Below are positions 33,300-43,204 of a stretch of 50,345 nucleotides of DNA, piece by piece (position 1 is the first letter of the stretch; each line of letters opens with the position of its first letter). The notes beneath the pieces were generated by a model, which saw nothing but the letters and a program-made list of their open reading frames with translations, was not told where the DNA came from and made no database searches. Origin of the DNA: Candidatus Magasanikiibacteriota bacterium. Lineage in GTDB: Bacteria; Patescibacteriota; Patescibacteriia; Magasanikbacterales; UBA922. The position numbers were made by a program, and so were the translations under genes. The stretch covers positions 1-50,345 of the forward strand of contig JABIBU010000022.1 in the NCBI GenBank assembly GCA_018652595.1, read 5' to 3'.

Positions 33300-33989
33300 T
33301 TAGTCTTTCTTCTCTTCGGCTGGTTTTTCTTCTTTCTTTTCTTCTTCTCCAGCTTCGCCTTCTTCTTTCTTTTCGCCCTCTACCTCTACATCTTCTACAC
33401 TTGGAGCCTCGGCTTCATCCATAGCCTTCAACTGTTCCTCAGTAAGAGGAGCAGCCACCTTGGCTACTAGACCATTTTCATCATCAGTTACCACAATTCC
33501 TTCTGGGAATTTGATATCTTTTACATGAATTGCGTCATCAAATGTTTCCAAAGCAGTAAGATCAACTTCTATTTCACTAATCAAATCCTTTGGCAAACAC
33601 TTTACATTCAAACTAGACATAGCAGCGTTGAGTGTACCACCTTCTTTCATTGCTTGAGATTCACCGATAAAATTGATAGCAATAGTAGCAGCCATTTCTA
33701 CACCCATCTTGATCTGACGTAGATCAAAATGAACAGGAATTTGCTTTATAGAATCATATACCACTTCTTGTACCAATACTTTGGTAGGCTCATCTTTACT
33801 ACCTTCGATAGTAAAATCTATCAAACTAGATTCACCAGCTTCTGCATACATCTTTTCAAAAGCCACTCTATCGACCTCCAAAGAAACAGGTTCTATTTCT
33901 GGTCCATAAAGTACGCCTGGCAAATTACCCTCAGCACGTAGTACGTCAGGCTTCCCCTCTCTTTTTTTTGCTGTAAAACTAAGTGTCAT
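33300..33989 (-). CDS. rplY: 50S ribosomal protein L25 (CTC/TL5 form)
   Basis: A 229-residue, two-domain L25. The N-terminal 5S-rRNA-binding domain (~1-95) has LRAEGNLPGVLYGPEIEP...FDLRQI, and the CTC domain follows (VEMAATIAINFIGESQAMKEGGTLN...FPEGIVVTDDENGLVAKVAAP). The last ~40 residues are a Glu/Lys-rich tail. L25 protects 5S rRNA in the central protuberance. It is a single-gene unit with a terminator at 33259. Confidence 0.93.
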   Translation of the reverse strand: MTLSFTAKKREGKPDVLRAEGNLPGVLYGPEIEPVSLEVDRVAFEKMYAEAGESSLIDFTIEGSKDEPTKVLVQEVVYDSIKQIPVHFDLRQIKMGVEMAATIAINFIGESQAMKEGGTLNAAMSSLNVKCLPKDLISEIEVDLTALETFDDAIHVKDIKFPEGIVVTDDENGLVAKVAAPLTEEQLKAMDEAEAPSVEDVEVEGEKKEEGEAGEEEKKEEKPAEEKKD

Positions 33990-34085
33990 ATTTTTTTAAT
34001 TAATCCTGAAGGAGCTCGAGCGACTGAAGGATCTTTCGAAGCTAATGTCGCCTGAAATACAATATTATTTGCACTCCAACAAACT

Positions 34086-34418
34086 CTAATTCAGATATAT
34101 TTTATTTGTTTTTAGTAATTCATGAAAATTTAGAAGTTCGTCTTCGGTAATAGTCTCTCGACCATACAATCTCAATACGTCATCTGCTTTTAAATCTGTC
34201 ATCATACCCACAGAACTAAGCCCAGCAGAAGTGGCTAACACAACTGCCAATATAGAATTGTGGCAGTGTGGACAAGTGATATGTACCAAGTGTGCCGAGC
34301 CATTTTCCTTGAGGATATTACTCTCATTTGGCTCATAATTACCCTTGCATACAGGGCACTGATTCATTAGGTGTAAGCCCTCTTGAATCGGATTAGTTTT
34401 TGATTCTTTATTTCGCAT
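34086..34418 (-). CDS. Small zinc-ribbon-like protein
   Basis: A 110-residue protein; a shorter start at MNQCPVC (residue 18) is possible. CPVCKGNY at ~20 and CPHCHNSI at ~50 form two CxxC pairs, a rubredoxin/zinc-ribbon arrangement. A helical C-terminus (MTDLKADDVLRLYGRETITEDELLNFHELL) follows. Proteins of this layout are common in CPR genomes but unnamed. No operon partner is evident. Confidence 0.6.
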   Translation of the reverse strand: MRNKESKTNPIQEGLHLMNQCPVCKGNYEPNESNILKENGSAHLVHITCPHCHNSILAVVLATSAGLSSVGMMTDLKADDVLRLYGRETITEDELLNFHELLKTNKIYLN

Positions 34419-34508
34419 ACTAATATGGCTGAAAGTTTAACATATAAGAATAAGGTTGTCAAGTATATTTTCAACAATAATCCAGGTATCGTAACACAAA
34501 AAACCAGC

Positions 34509-34554
34509 TTGCCCACCATAGCCCAAAGCTCAGCGAAGGGCGAAGGTGGGTCAA
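34509..34554. repeat. Palindromic repeat overlapping the rodA stop codon
   Basis: TTGCCCACC and GGTGGGTCAA are inverted arms with a nested GCCC/GGGC-type inner stem. The rodA stop (UGA) lies in the right arm. With TTTTTTG beyond it on the minus strand it may also terminate transcription. Confidence 0.6.
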
Positions 34555-35648
34555 GTGCTACGAGCTACACTTTCGGCAACACCTAACAGTAGAAAATTGA
34601 TCAACAAAGATGAACCACCATAGCTCAAAAATGGTAAAGTCACCCCAGTGACTGGCAAAAACCCAGTCGCACCACCAATATTGATCAATATTTGGATAAA
34701 AAATAACAACATTACCCCCAAAACCAAATAAGCCGAGAAATCATCATTGCACTTTTTGCCGATGGAAAAAAGACGCCACAACAGTAAAAAATAAAACAAC
34801 AAAACAACAAAAGCCCCTATAAAACCAAGCTCCTCTGCTATAACAGAAAAAATAAAATCTGTCTGAGCCTCTGGCAAAAAGTGTAGCTGACTTTGTGAAC
34901 CAAAACCGAGACCACGGCCAAAAAACTGACCAGAGCCAATAGCAATTATAGACTGGGTAACATTGTATCCCGCGCCCAGAGGATCGCGAGCTGGATCTGC
35001 AAATGTCAGCAAGCGCTCTTTTTGGTAAGGCTTGAAAAGAAAAAACCACCCAACCAAAGAAGTTATAAAAAATATTCCAATAAGAAAAACTATAAATCTC
35101 TTTTTTGTGCCTGTCAAAAATAACAGACCAAACCAAATACCAAATAACACCAAGGCCGAACCCAAATCTGGCTGAAGAATTATAAGACCTGCCAACAAAA
35201 GAGTAAAGAATCCAGATGTCAAAATAAATTGCCAACGATCAAACCTGCGAGCCTGCTTTGAAATCCACCAAGCAGAAAATATCACCAAGCCCAATTTGGC
35301 AAACTCTGCCGGCTGAAAAGAAAAACCAGCGACTCGAAACCAGCCGGTAGTCCCCTTCACGGTAGAGCCAAAAAATAAAACAGCCACCAGAAGAATTAAT
35401 GAAAGCAAATAAACTAACTTGGCAGATGATCGAAAAAACGCAACATGTAAAAGTCCTGCTACAAAAAACAAACACAACCCCAAGACTGTAGCCAAAAACT
35501 GTGTAGAAAAAAATCCAGAACCCTCTCCACGAGACAAATCTATACTATAAATTGAAGATAGTCCTATGGATACCAAAACCAACACTAATACCAAAATCAA
35601 CCAATCAAAATTGCGCAATGAGGAAAATAAATTGGATAATATTTTCAT
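34551..35648 (-). CDS. rodA: Rod shape-determining protein RodA / FtsW-family glycosyltransferase
   Basis: A 365-residue SEDS protein with ~10 helices. GLHVAFFRS-type boundaries, GFSFQPAEFAKLGLVIFSAWWISKQ, LQPDLGSALVLFGIW (catalytic Asp) and the C-terminal FLPVTGVTLPFLSYGGSSL are diagnostic. SEDS proteins polymerise lipid II into glycan strands together with a class B PBP, which is not in view. It is shorter than most FtsW, favouring the RodA name, but FtsW cannot be excluded. It ends in UGA. Confidence 0.9.
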   Translation of the reverse strand: MKILSNLFSSLRNFDWLILVLVLVLVSIGLSSIYSIDLSRGEGSGFFSTQFLATVLGLCLFFVAGLLHVAFFRSSAKLVYLLSLILLVAVLFFGSTVKGTTGWFRVAGFSFQPAEFAKLGLVIFSAWWISKQARRFDRWQFILTSGFFTLLLAGLIILQPDLGSALVLFGIWFGLLFLTGTKKRFIVFLIGIFFITSLVGWFFLFKPYQKERLLTFADPARDPLGAGYNVTQSIIAIGSGQFFGRGLGFGSQSQLHFLPEAQTDFIFSVIAEELGFIGAFVVLLFYFLLLWRLFSIGKKCNDDFSAYLVLGVMLLFFIQILINIGGATGFLPVTGVTLPFLSYGGSSLLINFLLLGVAESVARST

Positions 35649-35745
35649 AAAAAATAGGACAAGACGACTTAAGAAAATTGAAGATTAGAAAGAAAAAGCC
35701 CTCTCTACTCCTCAAACCTTCTCAATCCATCTTATCCCATATTTA

Positions 35746-36651
35746 TTATAGTCCAACAGACATATATTGGCTGTTGTCAAAAACATTTACTACTGGCCAA
35801 ACTTTTATATTTGAAACTTCTAGATTTTTTATATAAGATCGCAAATCCACATGGCGTTCTTCTTGGGATTTGAATTCACTAGATACAAAATAAATGATAC
35901 CGGCTGTTCTACTACCCTTTATAAGCTCTATATAAAATGTTGGCTCCCAGTAATTGTAGGCAGTATTATTCAAAATATCAAATTCTATCATATGATTTAA
36001 TACCCCCTGCGACCTGCTAGCACGAGTAAATTCAAAGTTTTCTACCAAAAAATCAGACCTATCAGCAATAAAACCAGACACATCCTTTATTGCATGGGCA
36101 CTGACACTTTTCCACTTCACATCTTCTATCACTAGAGTAGGATTTGCTGGATATCCGCCCACATCAAAACCGAAGTGTACCAAAGGTCTTTGGGCACCAG
36201 GCAAAAGGACTGTCTGCGCCAAATCGGTCTCACCACCAGAAAAACTAAATTTGTAACTAACTATTGCAATCCATCTATCATTGGGATTGGAAGCACGTGC
36301 CACAAAGTCATACAATTCCTCACTAACGCTATTATAAACTTCTACACTACCAATCTGCAAATCTTCCGCTTGAAATAATTCACGGGTATTTTTTAAATTG
36401 CTCAATTCTAAAAGTTGCTGAGTGGCCATGTTTTGATCTTGAAAATATCCATAGGAAAAATAGTAAGTAAAATAACCCAGACCATAGCCGAGTGTTATTG
36501 TAGACCAAGCTAGTAAAACGCCAATCACAATTTTGCGCAACAAAATCTTGTGACGCACATACCACTCACCCCACTTGAGTTCACTGCTGGTAAACTCACC
36601 AGTCACATCCTCATAACGCTCTAATTTTGTTTTTTTACCTCTTTTAAACAT
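35746..36651 (-). CDS. Hypothetical bitopic membrane protein
   Basis: A 301-residue protein. A basic N-terminus (RGKKTKLERYEDVTGEFTSSELKWGEWYVRHK) leads to one transmembrane helix near residues 36-62 (IVIGVLLAWSTITLGYGLGYF), then an extracytoplasmic beta-rich domain without recognised motif. It is similar in outline to many uncharacterised CPR cell-surface proteins. It is divergent from gyrB; TATAAT (minus, 36666-36661) is its probable -10. Confidence 0.6.
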   Translation of the reverse strand: MFKRGKKTKLERYEDVTGEFTSSELKWGEWYVRHKILLRKIVIGVLLAWSTITLGYGLGYFTYYFSYGYFQDQNMATQQLLELSNLKNTRELFQAEDLQIGSVEVYNSVSEELYDFVARASNPNDRWIAIVSYKFSFSGGETDLAQTVLLPGAQRPLVHFGFDVGGYPANPTLVIEDVKWKSVSAHAIKDVSGFIADRSDFLVENFEFTRASRSQGVLNHMIEFDILNNTAYNYWEPTFYIELIKGSRTAGIIYFVSSEFKSQEERHVDLRSYIKNLEVSNIKVWPVVNVFDNSQYMSVGL

Positions 36652-36698
36652 AGTGTATATATTATACTACAAAATTAGATTTTTCTCCACCCACCCTC

Positions 36699-36727
36699 TT
36701 GCCTACTACCGTCCAATATGCTACAAT
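36699..36727 (+). promoter_or_regulatory. Promoter of gyrB
   Basis: TTGCCT, 17 nt, TACAAT, with the start about 38 nt upstream of the gyrB ATG. Confidence 0.65.
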
Positions 36728-36731
36728 ATAG

Positions 36732-38927
<2,196 letters not shown>

Positions 38928-38946
38928 ACCACAAGATACAAAAAAA

Positions 38947-38970
38947 CCCCGAATAAGTCGGGATTTTTTT
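38947..38970 (+). terminator. Intrinsic terminator of gyrB
   Basis: CCCGA/TCGGG with a 5-nt loop and a run of seven T. Confidence 0.85.
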
Positions 38971-38985
38971 ATCCACCATCCCCTC

Positions 38986-39014
38986 TTGACAAAAATCCTA
39001 ATATATACTATAAT
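38986..39014 (+). promoter_or_regulatory. Perfect-consensus promoter of secE-nusG(-rplK)
   Basis: TTGACA, 17 nt, TATAAT. The start point would be near 39021, about 50 nt before the secE ATG. Confidence 0.88.
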
Positions 39015-39018
39015 GTAT

Positions 39019-39052
39019 GCATAAATAAATATGCGGCTCAAGAGCCGTTTTT
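39019..39052 (+). terminator. Attenuator-like hairpin in the secE leader
   Basis: CGGCTC (39034-39039) pairs with GAGCCG (39042-39047), followed by TTTTT. It lies downstream of the promoter but upstream of secE, so it can stop transcription before the genes. An AT-rich GCATA/TATGC hairpin (39019-39034) overlaps its left arm and could be the competing form. Confidence 0.55.
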
Positions 39053-39070
39053 AGATACAAAATTTAGTAT

Positions 39071-39259
39071 ATGAATTTACTAGAAAAAATCCGCGACTAT
39101 TTCAAAGGAGCTTTTAGCGAAATGAAAAAAGTCGTCTGGCCAACCAAAAAACAAACTATCACCTACACCATAATCGTAATTGCTATGAGTATTGGTGTGG
39201 CAATCTTCTTTGGTATATTAGACTATGCCTTCAATATTGTTCTAGGTTGGATTATTTAA
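39071..39259 (+). CDS. secE: Preprotein translocase subunit SecE
   Basis: A 62-residue single-helix SecE. An amphipathic helix plus hinge (YFKGAFSEMKKVVWPTKKQTITYTI) carries the conserved E(M/L)KKVVWP motif, followed by a transmembrane helix (VIAMSIGVAIFFGILDYAF). It clamps SecY in the translocon. It is 14 nt upstream of nusG in the conserved secE-nusG-rplK order. Confidence 0.94.
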   Translation: MNLLEKIRDYFKGAFSEMKKVVWPTKKQTITYTIIVIAMSIGVAIFFGILDYAFNIVLGWII

Positions 39260-39273
39260 AAAAATAAACACGT

Positions 39274-39819
39274 ATGGCTAAACAAACCCTGGACCTCGGA
39301 AAACGCTGGTATGTGCTACACACTTACAGTGGCTACGAGGAAAATGTAAAACGCAACCTGGAACAAAGAATCGAATCCTTCGACATGCAGGATAAGATTT
39401 TTGGTGTAATGGTACCAAAAGAAAAAAAGATCAAAATAAAAAATGGCAAACGCCAAACTATAGAAGAAAAAATCTTTCCCGGTTATGTACTAGTCGAGAT
39501 GATGGTGACAGATGATTCTTGGTACGTAGTTAGAAACACCCCAAATGTAAGCGGTTTTATTGGATCCGGTACTACTCCTACCCCAATTGACGTAAAAGAA
39601 ATGCTAAGCTTACAAGGCAGAATGAAAGTAGAAGAACCAACTCACAAAATTGACTTGTCAATAAATGAATCAGTTATAATTACTGATGGACCATTTAAGA
39701 ACTTTGAAGGCAAGGTCAGCAATGTGGATGATGATCGTGGTAAAGTAAAAGTACTTGTGTCTATGTTTGGACGTGAAACTCCAGTAGAACTAGACGCTTT
39801 ACAAGTAAAGAAAAACTAA
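39274..39819 (+). CDS. nusG: Transcription termination/antitermination protein NusG
   Basis: A 181-residue NusG. The NGN domain shows KRWYVLHTYSGYEENVKRNLEQRIE and IFPGYVLVEMMVTDDSWYVVRNTPNVSGFIGS. The KOW domain is VIITDGPFKNFEGKVSNVDDDRGKVKVLVSMFGRETPVELD. It binds RNA polymerase and modulates elongation and termination, and couples to ribosomes. Full length. Confidence 0.96.
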   Translation: MAKQTLDLGKRWYVLHTYSGYEENVKRNLEQRIESFDMQDKIFGVMVPKEKKIKIKNGKRQTIEEKIFPGYVLVEMMVTDDSWYVVRNTPNVSGFIGSGTTPTPIDVKEMLSLQGRMKVEEPTHKIDLSINESVIITDGPFKNFEGKVSNVDDDRGKVKVLVSMFGRETPVELDALQVKKN

Positions 39820-39880
39820 AAAAAGGCCTGAGAGGCCTAAAATGCCAAAAAAGCTCGAAAGGCTTTGTCCTTTCTATCGC

Positions 39881-39928
39881 TTCTAGCTTTTCAAGCATTT
39901 CAAGCCTTTTAAGCATCTTAAGCATTTA
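39881..39928. repeat. Degenerate ~10-bp AAGC minisatellite upstream of rplK
   Basis: Units of the type TTTCAAGCAT / TTTTAAGCAT / TTTCAAGCCT occur in tandem. The same motif is repeated at 40455-40498. AGGCCT and AAAGC hairpins (39827-39866) precede it. Confidence 0.7.
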
Positions 39929-39934
39929 AAAAAT

Positions 39935-40357
39935 ATGGCAAAAAAATTAACAACACAAATTAAACTACAAATTAAGGGTGGTGCTGCCAATCCAGCTCCT
40001 CCAGTCGGACCAGCTCTTGGTCAGCACGGACTAGACATTCAAGCATTTTGCACTCAATTCAACGCAGCCACCAAAGATAAGGCTGGTGAAATTGTACCTG
40101 TTATTATCAGCGTTTATGAAGATCGAACTTTTGACTTCATTACAAAAGTAGCTCCAGCTAGTGCTCTTATCATGAAGGCGGCTGGAATCAAAAAAGGTGC
40201 TGGCAATCCACTGAAGGATAAAGCCGGCAAACTTACAAAAGCTCAAGTAAAAGAAATTGCTGAGAAAAAAATGCCGGACTTGAACGCCAATGACATCGAA
40301 GCAGCTATGAAGATTATAGAAGGTACTGCTCGTCAAATGGGTGTGAAAGTAGAGTAA
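39935..40357 (+). CDS. rplK: 50S ribosomal protein L11
   Basis: A 140-residue L11. [37 protein letters not shown] is the N-terminal signature, and the C-terminal rRNA-binding domain is complete, ending [14 protein letters not shown]11 organises the GTPase-associated centre. rplA, usually adjacent, is 2.8 kb downstream with its own promoter. Confidence 0.97.
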   Translation: MAKKLTTQIKLQIKGGAANPAPPVGPALGQHGLDIQAFCTQFNAATKDKAGEIVPVIISVYEDRTFDFITKVAPASALIMKAAGIKKGAGNPLKDKAGKLTKAQVKEIAEKKMPDLNANDIEAAMKIIEGTARQMGVKVE

Positions 40358-40389
40358 CACGAATCATAAAGCACAAAACACATAATATA

Positions 40390-40421
40390 AAACAATCTCA
40401 CGAAAATGGGGTTGTTTTTTT
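40390..40421 (+). terminator. Intrinsic terminator of rplK
   Basis: AAACAATCTC pairs with GGGGTTGTTT (10 bp including G-U pairs), followed by a T run. Confidence 0.82.
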
Positions 40422-40454
40422 AATTTAAAATGATATACTTAAGATATATAACTA

Positions 40455-40498
40455 AAGCTTTTCTGGCATTTTAAGCCTTTCAAGCATTTTAAGCCTTC
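40455..40498. repeat. Second AAGC minisatellite
   Basis: TTTCTGGCATTTTAAGCCTT and then TCAAGCATTTTAAGCC copies, the same motif as at 39881-39928, immediately before the start of the gene at 40506. Confidence 0.7.
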
Positions 40499-40505
40499 AG
40501 ATCCT

Positions 40506-40928
40506 ATGTCCAAAACCAAAACTCTCATCCGCAGTATTTATCTCTATCTAGCAGTCTTCGTCGGCTTGATGATGTTCGCTATTCCAGCCGGTCAATTACT
40601 AAAGCTGGGGATGCAAACATGGTTCTTCCCTCTTGCCCTGGAACAGGAATACAGATATGATGAAGCCTACCCAACCAAACCATATATAAATAGAATAACT
40701 GAAGACGCTGATCTGGCAACAATCAAACTAACAGAGGAAGAAGTAGAAATCTTGGCCAACTGGCAGACAGACTACAAAAAATGGCAGGAAGACCAGGACT
40801 CAATTGACTGGAGAAAAGCCAGAGTACAAAATAAAGTAGCTGATAATCTGTCTATATTGATAATTGGTCTGATAGTATTCTTATCACATGGATACGTACT
40901 GAGACGTGACAAGAAAAAAGACAACTAA
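40506..40928 (+). CDS. Two-helix membrane protein
   Basis: A 140-residue protein. Segments near residues 8-34 (IYLYLAVFVGLMMFAIPAGQ) and 115-132 (LSILIIGLIVFLSHGYVL) flank an acidic loop. C-terminal RRDKKKDN is cytoplasmic-looking. Unrecognised. It sits between rplK and an unrelated dehydrogenase, i.e. inside what is normally the rplK-rplA interval, and ends at its own terminator. Confidence 0.6.
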   Translation: MSKTKTLIRSIYLYLAVFVGLMMFAIPAGQLLKLGMQTWFFPLALEQEYRYDEAYPTKPYINRITEDADLATIKLTEEEVEILANWQTDYKKWQEDQDSIDWRKARVQNKVADNLSILIIGLIVFLSHGYVLRRDKKKDN

Positions 40929-40953
40929 TCTTAAAACTAATCGACACAAACAG

Positions 40954-40979
40954 AAAAGCTCCGAAAGGGGCTTTTTTTA
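40954..40979 (+). terminator. Intrinsic terminator after the 40506 gene
   Basis: AAAAGCTCC/GGGGCTTTT, GAAA loop and a T run. Confidence 0.9.
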
Positions 40980-41031
40980 TATAGACATTCTTGGTATAAT
41001 ACGATTACTTTATATTTTATACTTATATACT

Positions 41032-42048
41032 ATGAAAAAACTAAACTGTGCCTTTTATACAGTACCACCAACCATGAAAAGATATCTGCGTGGTAAGATG
41101 CGAGATCACAAACTAACAATATATGATGGACAGCTAGATTCTGAAAATCTTGACCCGAACACGGAGGTGCTAGGCGTCTTTGTTGATTCCAAGGTGGACA
41201 AAAAAATATTCAAATCCCTGAAGAAACTAAAACTCGTAGTGACAACATCGACAGGCTATGATCATGTTGATTTGAAGGAAGCCAAAAAAAGAAAAATCCC
41301 AGTTTGCAACGTACCAGCTTATGGAGAAAATACAGTAGCACAGTACGCTCTGACTTTTGTCCTTAGCCTGACACGCAAATTTTACCGATCAATAAAAAGA
41401 GTAAAAAATGGTTTTTACAACTACGACGGACTAGAGGGAATTGATCTAAAAGACAAAACCATAGGAATAATTGGCACTGGACATATTGGTATGCATCTAG
41501 TAGATATGCTAGAAGGCTTTGATTCCAATATTATTGGTTATGACAAATTCCCAAATAGACAATTGGAGAAGGAACACAACTTTTCCTATACCTCGCTAGA
41601 TAAATTATTAAAAACTTCAGATATAATTTCACTTCATGTTCCACTTTTTCCTGAGACTTACCACATGATATCCAAAAAGGAAATCAAAAAAATGAAAAAA
41701 GGTGTATACATAATAAATACTGCTCGCGGTGGTCTAATTGATCCTGAAGCGCTCCTTTGGGGGCTAAATAACGGACATGTTGCTGGAGCAGGTCTAGATG
41801 TATTGGAAGAAGAAGATCTAATCGCACACCAAGAAAAACTTCTTGAAAAAAATATCACTTCTGAGCAACTAAAGATGACACAGGTAAATGAAATGATTGT
41901 AGAACATGAAAATACAATCGTCACTCCACACAATGCTTTCAATAGTGCAGGAGCACTAAAAAGAATAATTAGCACGACAGCTGATAATATAAAATCTTAT
42001 ACAGCAGGCGAAGCACAAAATGATGTTACTAAGCCGAGAAAAAAATAA
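41032..42048 (+). CDS. D-isomer-specific 2-hydroxyacid dehydrogenase (D-lactate dehydrogenase-like)
   Basis: A 338-residue NAD-dependent enzyme from MKKLNCAF; the earlier in-frame start overlaps the 40506 gene and its terminator. Visible are the Rossmann motif IGIIGTGHIGMHL (~145-157) with downstream GYDKFP, catalytic Arg in NTARGGLIDPEALL, catalytic Glu in DVLEEED and catalytic His in TPHNAFNS. It reduces 2-oxoacids such as pyruvate to D-lactate, which would fit a fermentative CPR lifestyle. Substrate is inferred. A TATAAT-like -10 is at 40995-41000 without a clear -35. Confidence 0.9.
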   Translation: MKKLNCAFYTVPPTMKRYLRGKMRDHKLTIYDGQLDSENLDPNTEVLGVFVDSKVDKKIFKSLKKLKLVVTTSTGYDHVDLKEAKKRKIPVCNVPAYGENTVAQYALTFVLSLTRKFYRSIKRVKNGFYNYDGLEGIDLKDKTIGIIGTGHIGMHLVDMLEGFDSNIIGYDKFPNRQLEKEHNFSYTSLDKLLKTSDIISLHVPLFPETYHMISKKEIKKMKKGVYIINTARGGLIDPEALLWGLNNGHVAGAGLDVLEEEDLIAHQEKLLEKNITSEQLKMTQVNEMIVEHENTIVTPHNAFNSAGALKRIISTTADNIKSYTAGEAQNDVTKPRKK

Positions 42049-42049
42049 T

Positions 42050-42895
42050 ATGATTAGAATAAATAGTAAAATTCTAGTATTTGGCTTATTGTTTACAGCT
42101 CTACTTCTGATGGGAGCTGGCTGTGACCAAGAAGAAACTGCAAAAGAAACAGTAACCTTGACTACAACCACCCCAACAGTAAAAAAACAACCGATAAAAC
42201 CAGATGATCCAGCTGAAAAGTTTTGTAAAGACGGCGGACATGAACTTATCATCCGATTTGACCAAGAAACACAGAGCTCCAAATCTTTTTGTCGTTTTTC
42301 TGATTTGACAGAATGTGATGCAAATGATTTTTATACAGGGGGATGTTCTACAGGAGAAGGCTCGCTACTACCAGAGACAAAACCAAAAGAAGATATCAAC
42401 ATATTTACTGCCTGCGGAACTGAGTACGAACCAATCTGTGGTCAAGATGGGCTAACTTACACTAATAATTGTTTAGCACAAATACAGGGAATAATAATAT
42501 CACACTCAGGCGCATGCGTTAGTGGAAAAACAACTACAGCACCAGACTACAAACCAAACCAAAAGACCCCAAGCACAAAATCAGGAAAATCTGAATCTTT
42601 TTCTGACCTGCCACCCACAGTAGATACCTCTATGCCCAATTGGATAGGGGTAGTAAAGGATTTTATTTTATCTTCATCAGCCAAAAGCCCACGAGCCTTC
42701 ATAGAAAAATGTAATTATGCTGGTGATACATACTATTTTCAATCCGATGGCTGTGCAGACTGTTTTAGCGTATTGTATGATAGCGATGGTAGCTCTATTT
42801 GTTATCCTGGCAACAATCTCGCTAGTGAATGCCCAGGATCAATCAGCAACAAATACCGGCCCGGCTGTACCCGCATATGGACAGATGATAGATAA
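42050..42895 (+). CDS. Lipoprotein with DUF333-like and Kazal-type domains
   Basis: A 281-residue protein directly after the dehydrogenase stop. The lipobox LLLMGAGC (Cys ~24) predicts a lipid anchor. A DUF333-like segment (~48-90, FCKDGGHELIIRFDQETQSSKSFCRF...CDANDF) is followed by a Kazal domain (~120-155) in which Cys spacing and TACGTEYEPICGQDGLTYTNNC are clear. A Pro/Lys-rich linker and a C-terminal Cys-rich domain (~215-281) end the protein. Kazal domains inhibit serine proteases; for this gene that is an inference. It is probably co-transcribed with the dehydrogenase. Confidence 0.85.
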   Translation: MIRINSKILVFGLLFTALLLMGAGCDQEETAKETVTLTTTTPTVKKQPIKPDDPAEKFCKDGGHELIIRFDQETQSSKSFCRFSDLTECDANDFYTGGCSTGEGSLLPETKPKEDINIFTACGTEYEPICGQDGLTYTNNCLAQIQGIIISHSGACVSGKTTTAPDYKPNQKTPSTKSGKSESFSDLPPTVDTSMPNWIGVVKDFILSSSAKSPRAFIEKCNYAGDTYYFQSDGCADCFSVLYDSDGSSICYPGNNLASECPGSISNKYRPGCTRIWTDDR

Positions 42896-42900
42896 ATATA

Positions 42901-42930
42901 ATCCCGACCAAGTCGGGGTTTATTTTTATT
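42901..42930 (+). terminator. Intrinsic terminator after the Kazal lipoprotein
   Basis: CCCGAC/GTCGGG around CAA, then TTTATTTTTATT. Confidence 0.85.
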
Positions 42931-42960
42931 TCAATATTATAAAATTCGTGTTTTATTAGT

Positions 42961-42997
42961 GCCCGCCTGCCATGCTTGGCAAGGCCTGGCGGGCAGG
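42961..42997. repeat. GC-rich palindromic repeat
   Basis: GCCCGCCTGCCATGCTTGGC and AAGGCCTGGCGGGC form an imperfect hairpin of the same GGCAGGCGGG type as 2661-2693 and 4382-4415. Confidence 0.75.
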
Positions 42998-43003
42998 TTA
43001 AAA

Positions 43004-43095
43004 TTAGTGGTTCTTGACAAATATTTACAAATGGTGTATAAATAGTATACTAATTTATGTGGGACCTCTGCCATCCAGGGGGCTAGAACCACTAA
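43004..43095 (+). promoter_or_regulatory. rplA promoter and structured leader (candidate L1-binding site)
   Basis: The promoter is TTGACA (43014-43019), 17 nt, TATAAA (43037-43042). The leader begins near 43049 and folds as GUGG (43059-43062) with CCAC (43089-43092), an internal loop (GA / GCUAGAA), and an inner CCUCUG/CAGGGG stem with loop CCAUC. GUGGGA...GAA..CCAC resembles the L1-binding part of 23S rRNA as I recall it. The 11-bp inverted repeat TTAGTGGTTCT/AGAACCACTAA (43004-43014, 43085-43095) brackets the promoter. Confidence 0.5.
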
Positions 43096-43096
43096 C

Positions 43097-43197
43097 AACA
43101 AGACACAAAATACACATAATGAAATACATAGTTTTTTAATAAAACTTTATTTAAAAAGACTATATTGTATCTTATTCCATGTATCTTGTATCTTGTA
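43097..43197. repeat. Long imperfect inverted repeat upstream of rplA
   Basis: ACAAGACACAAAATACACAT... is approximately complementary to ...ATGTATCTTGTATCTTGT, with an AT-rich centre. It lies in the rplA leader between the structured element and the ATG. It could fold as a long weak hairpin. Confidence 0.45.
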
Positions 43198-43204
43198 AAA
43201 AACT

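Noticed and set aside
39881-40498. CRISPR array
   Set aside because: The AAGC units are ~10 bp and directly tandem without spacers; no cas gene is present.
43050-43095. L10 leader or another known riboswitch
   Set aside because: The gene that follows is rplA, not rplJ, and the fold lacks the kink-turn features of the L10 leader.
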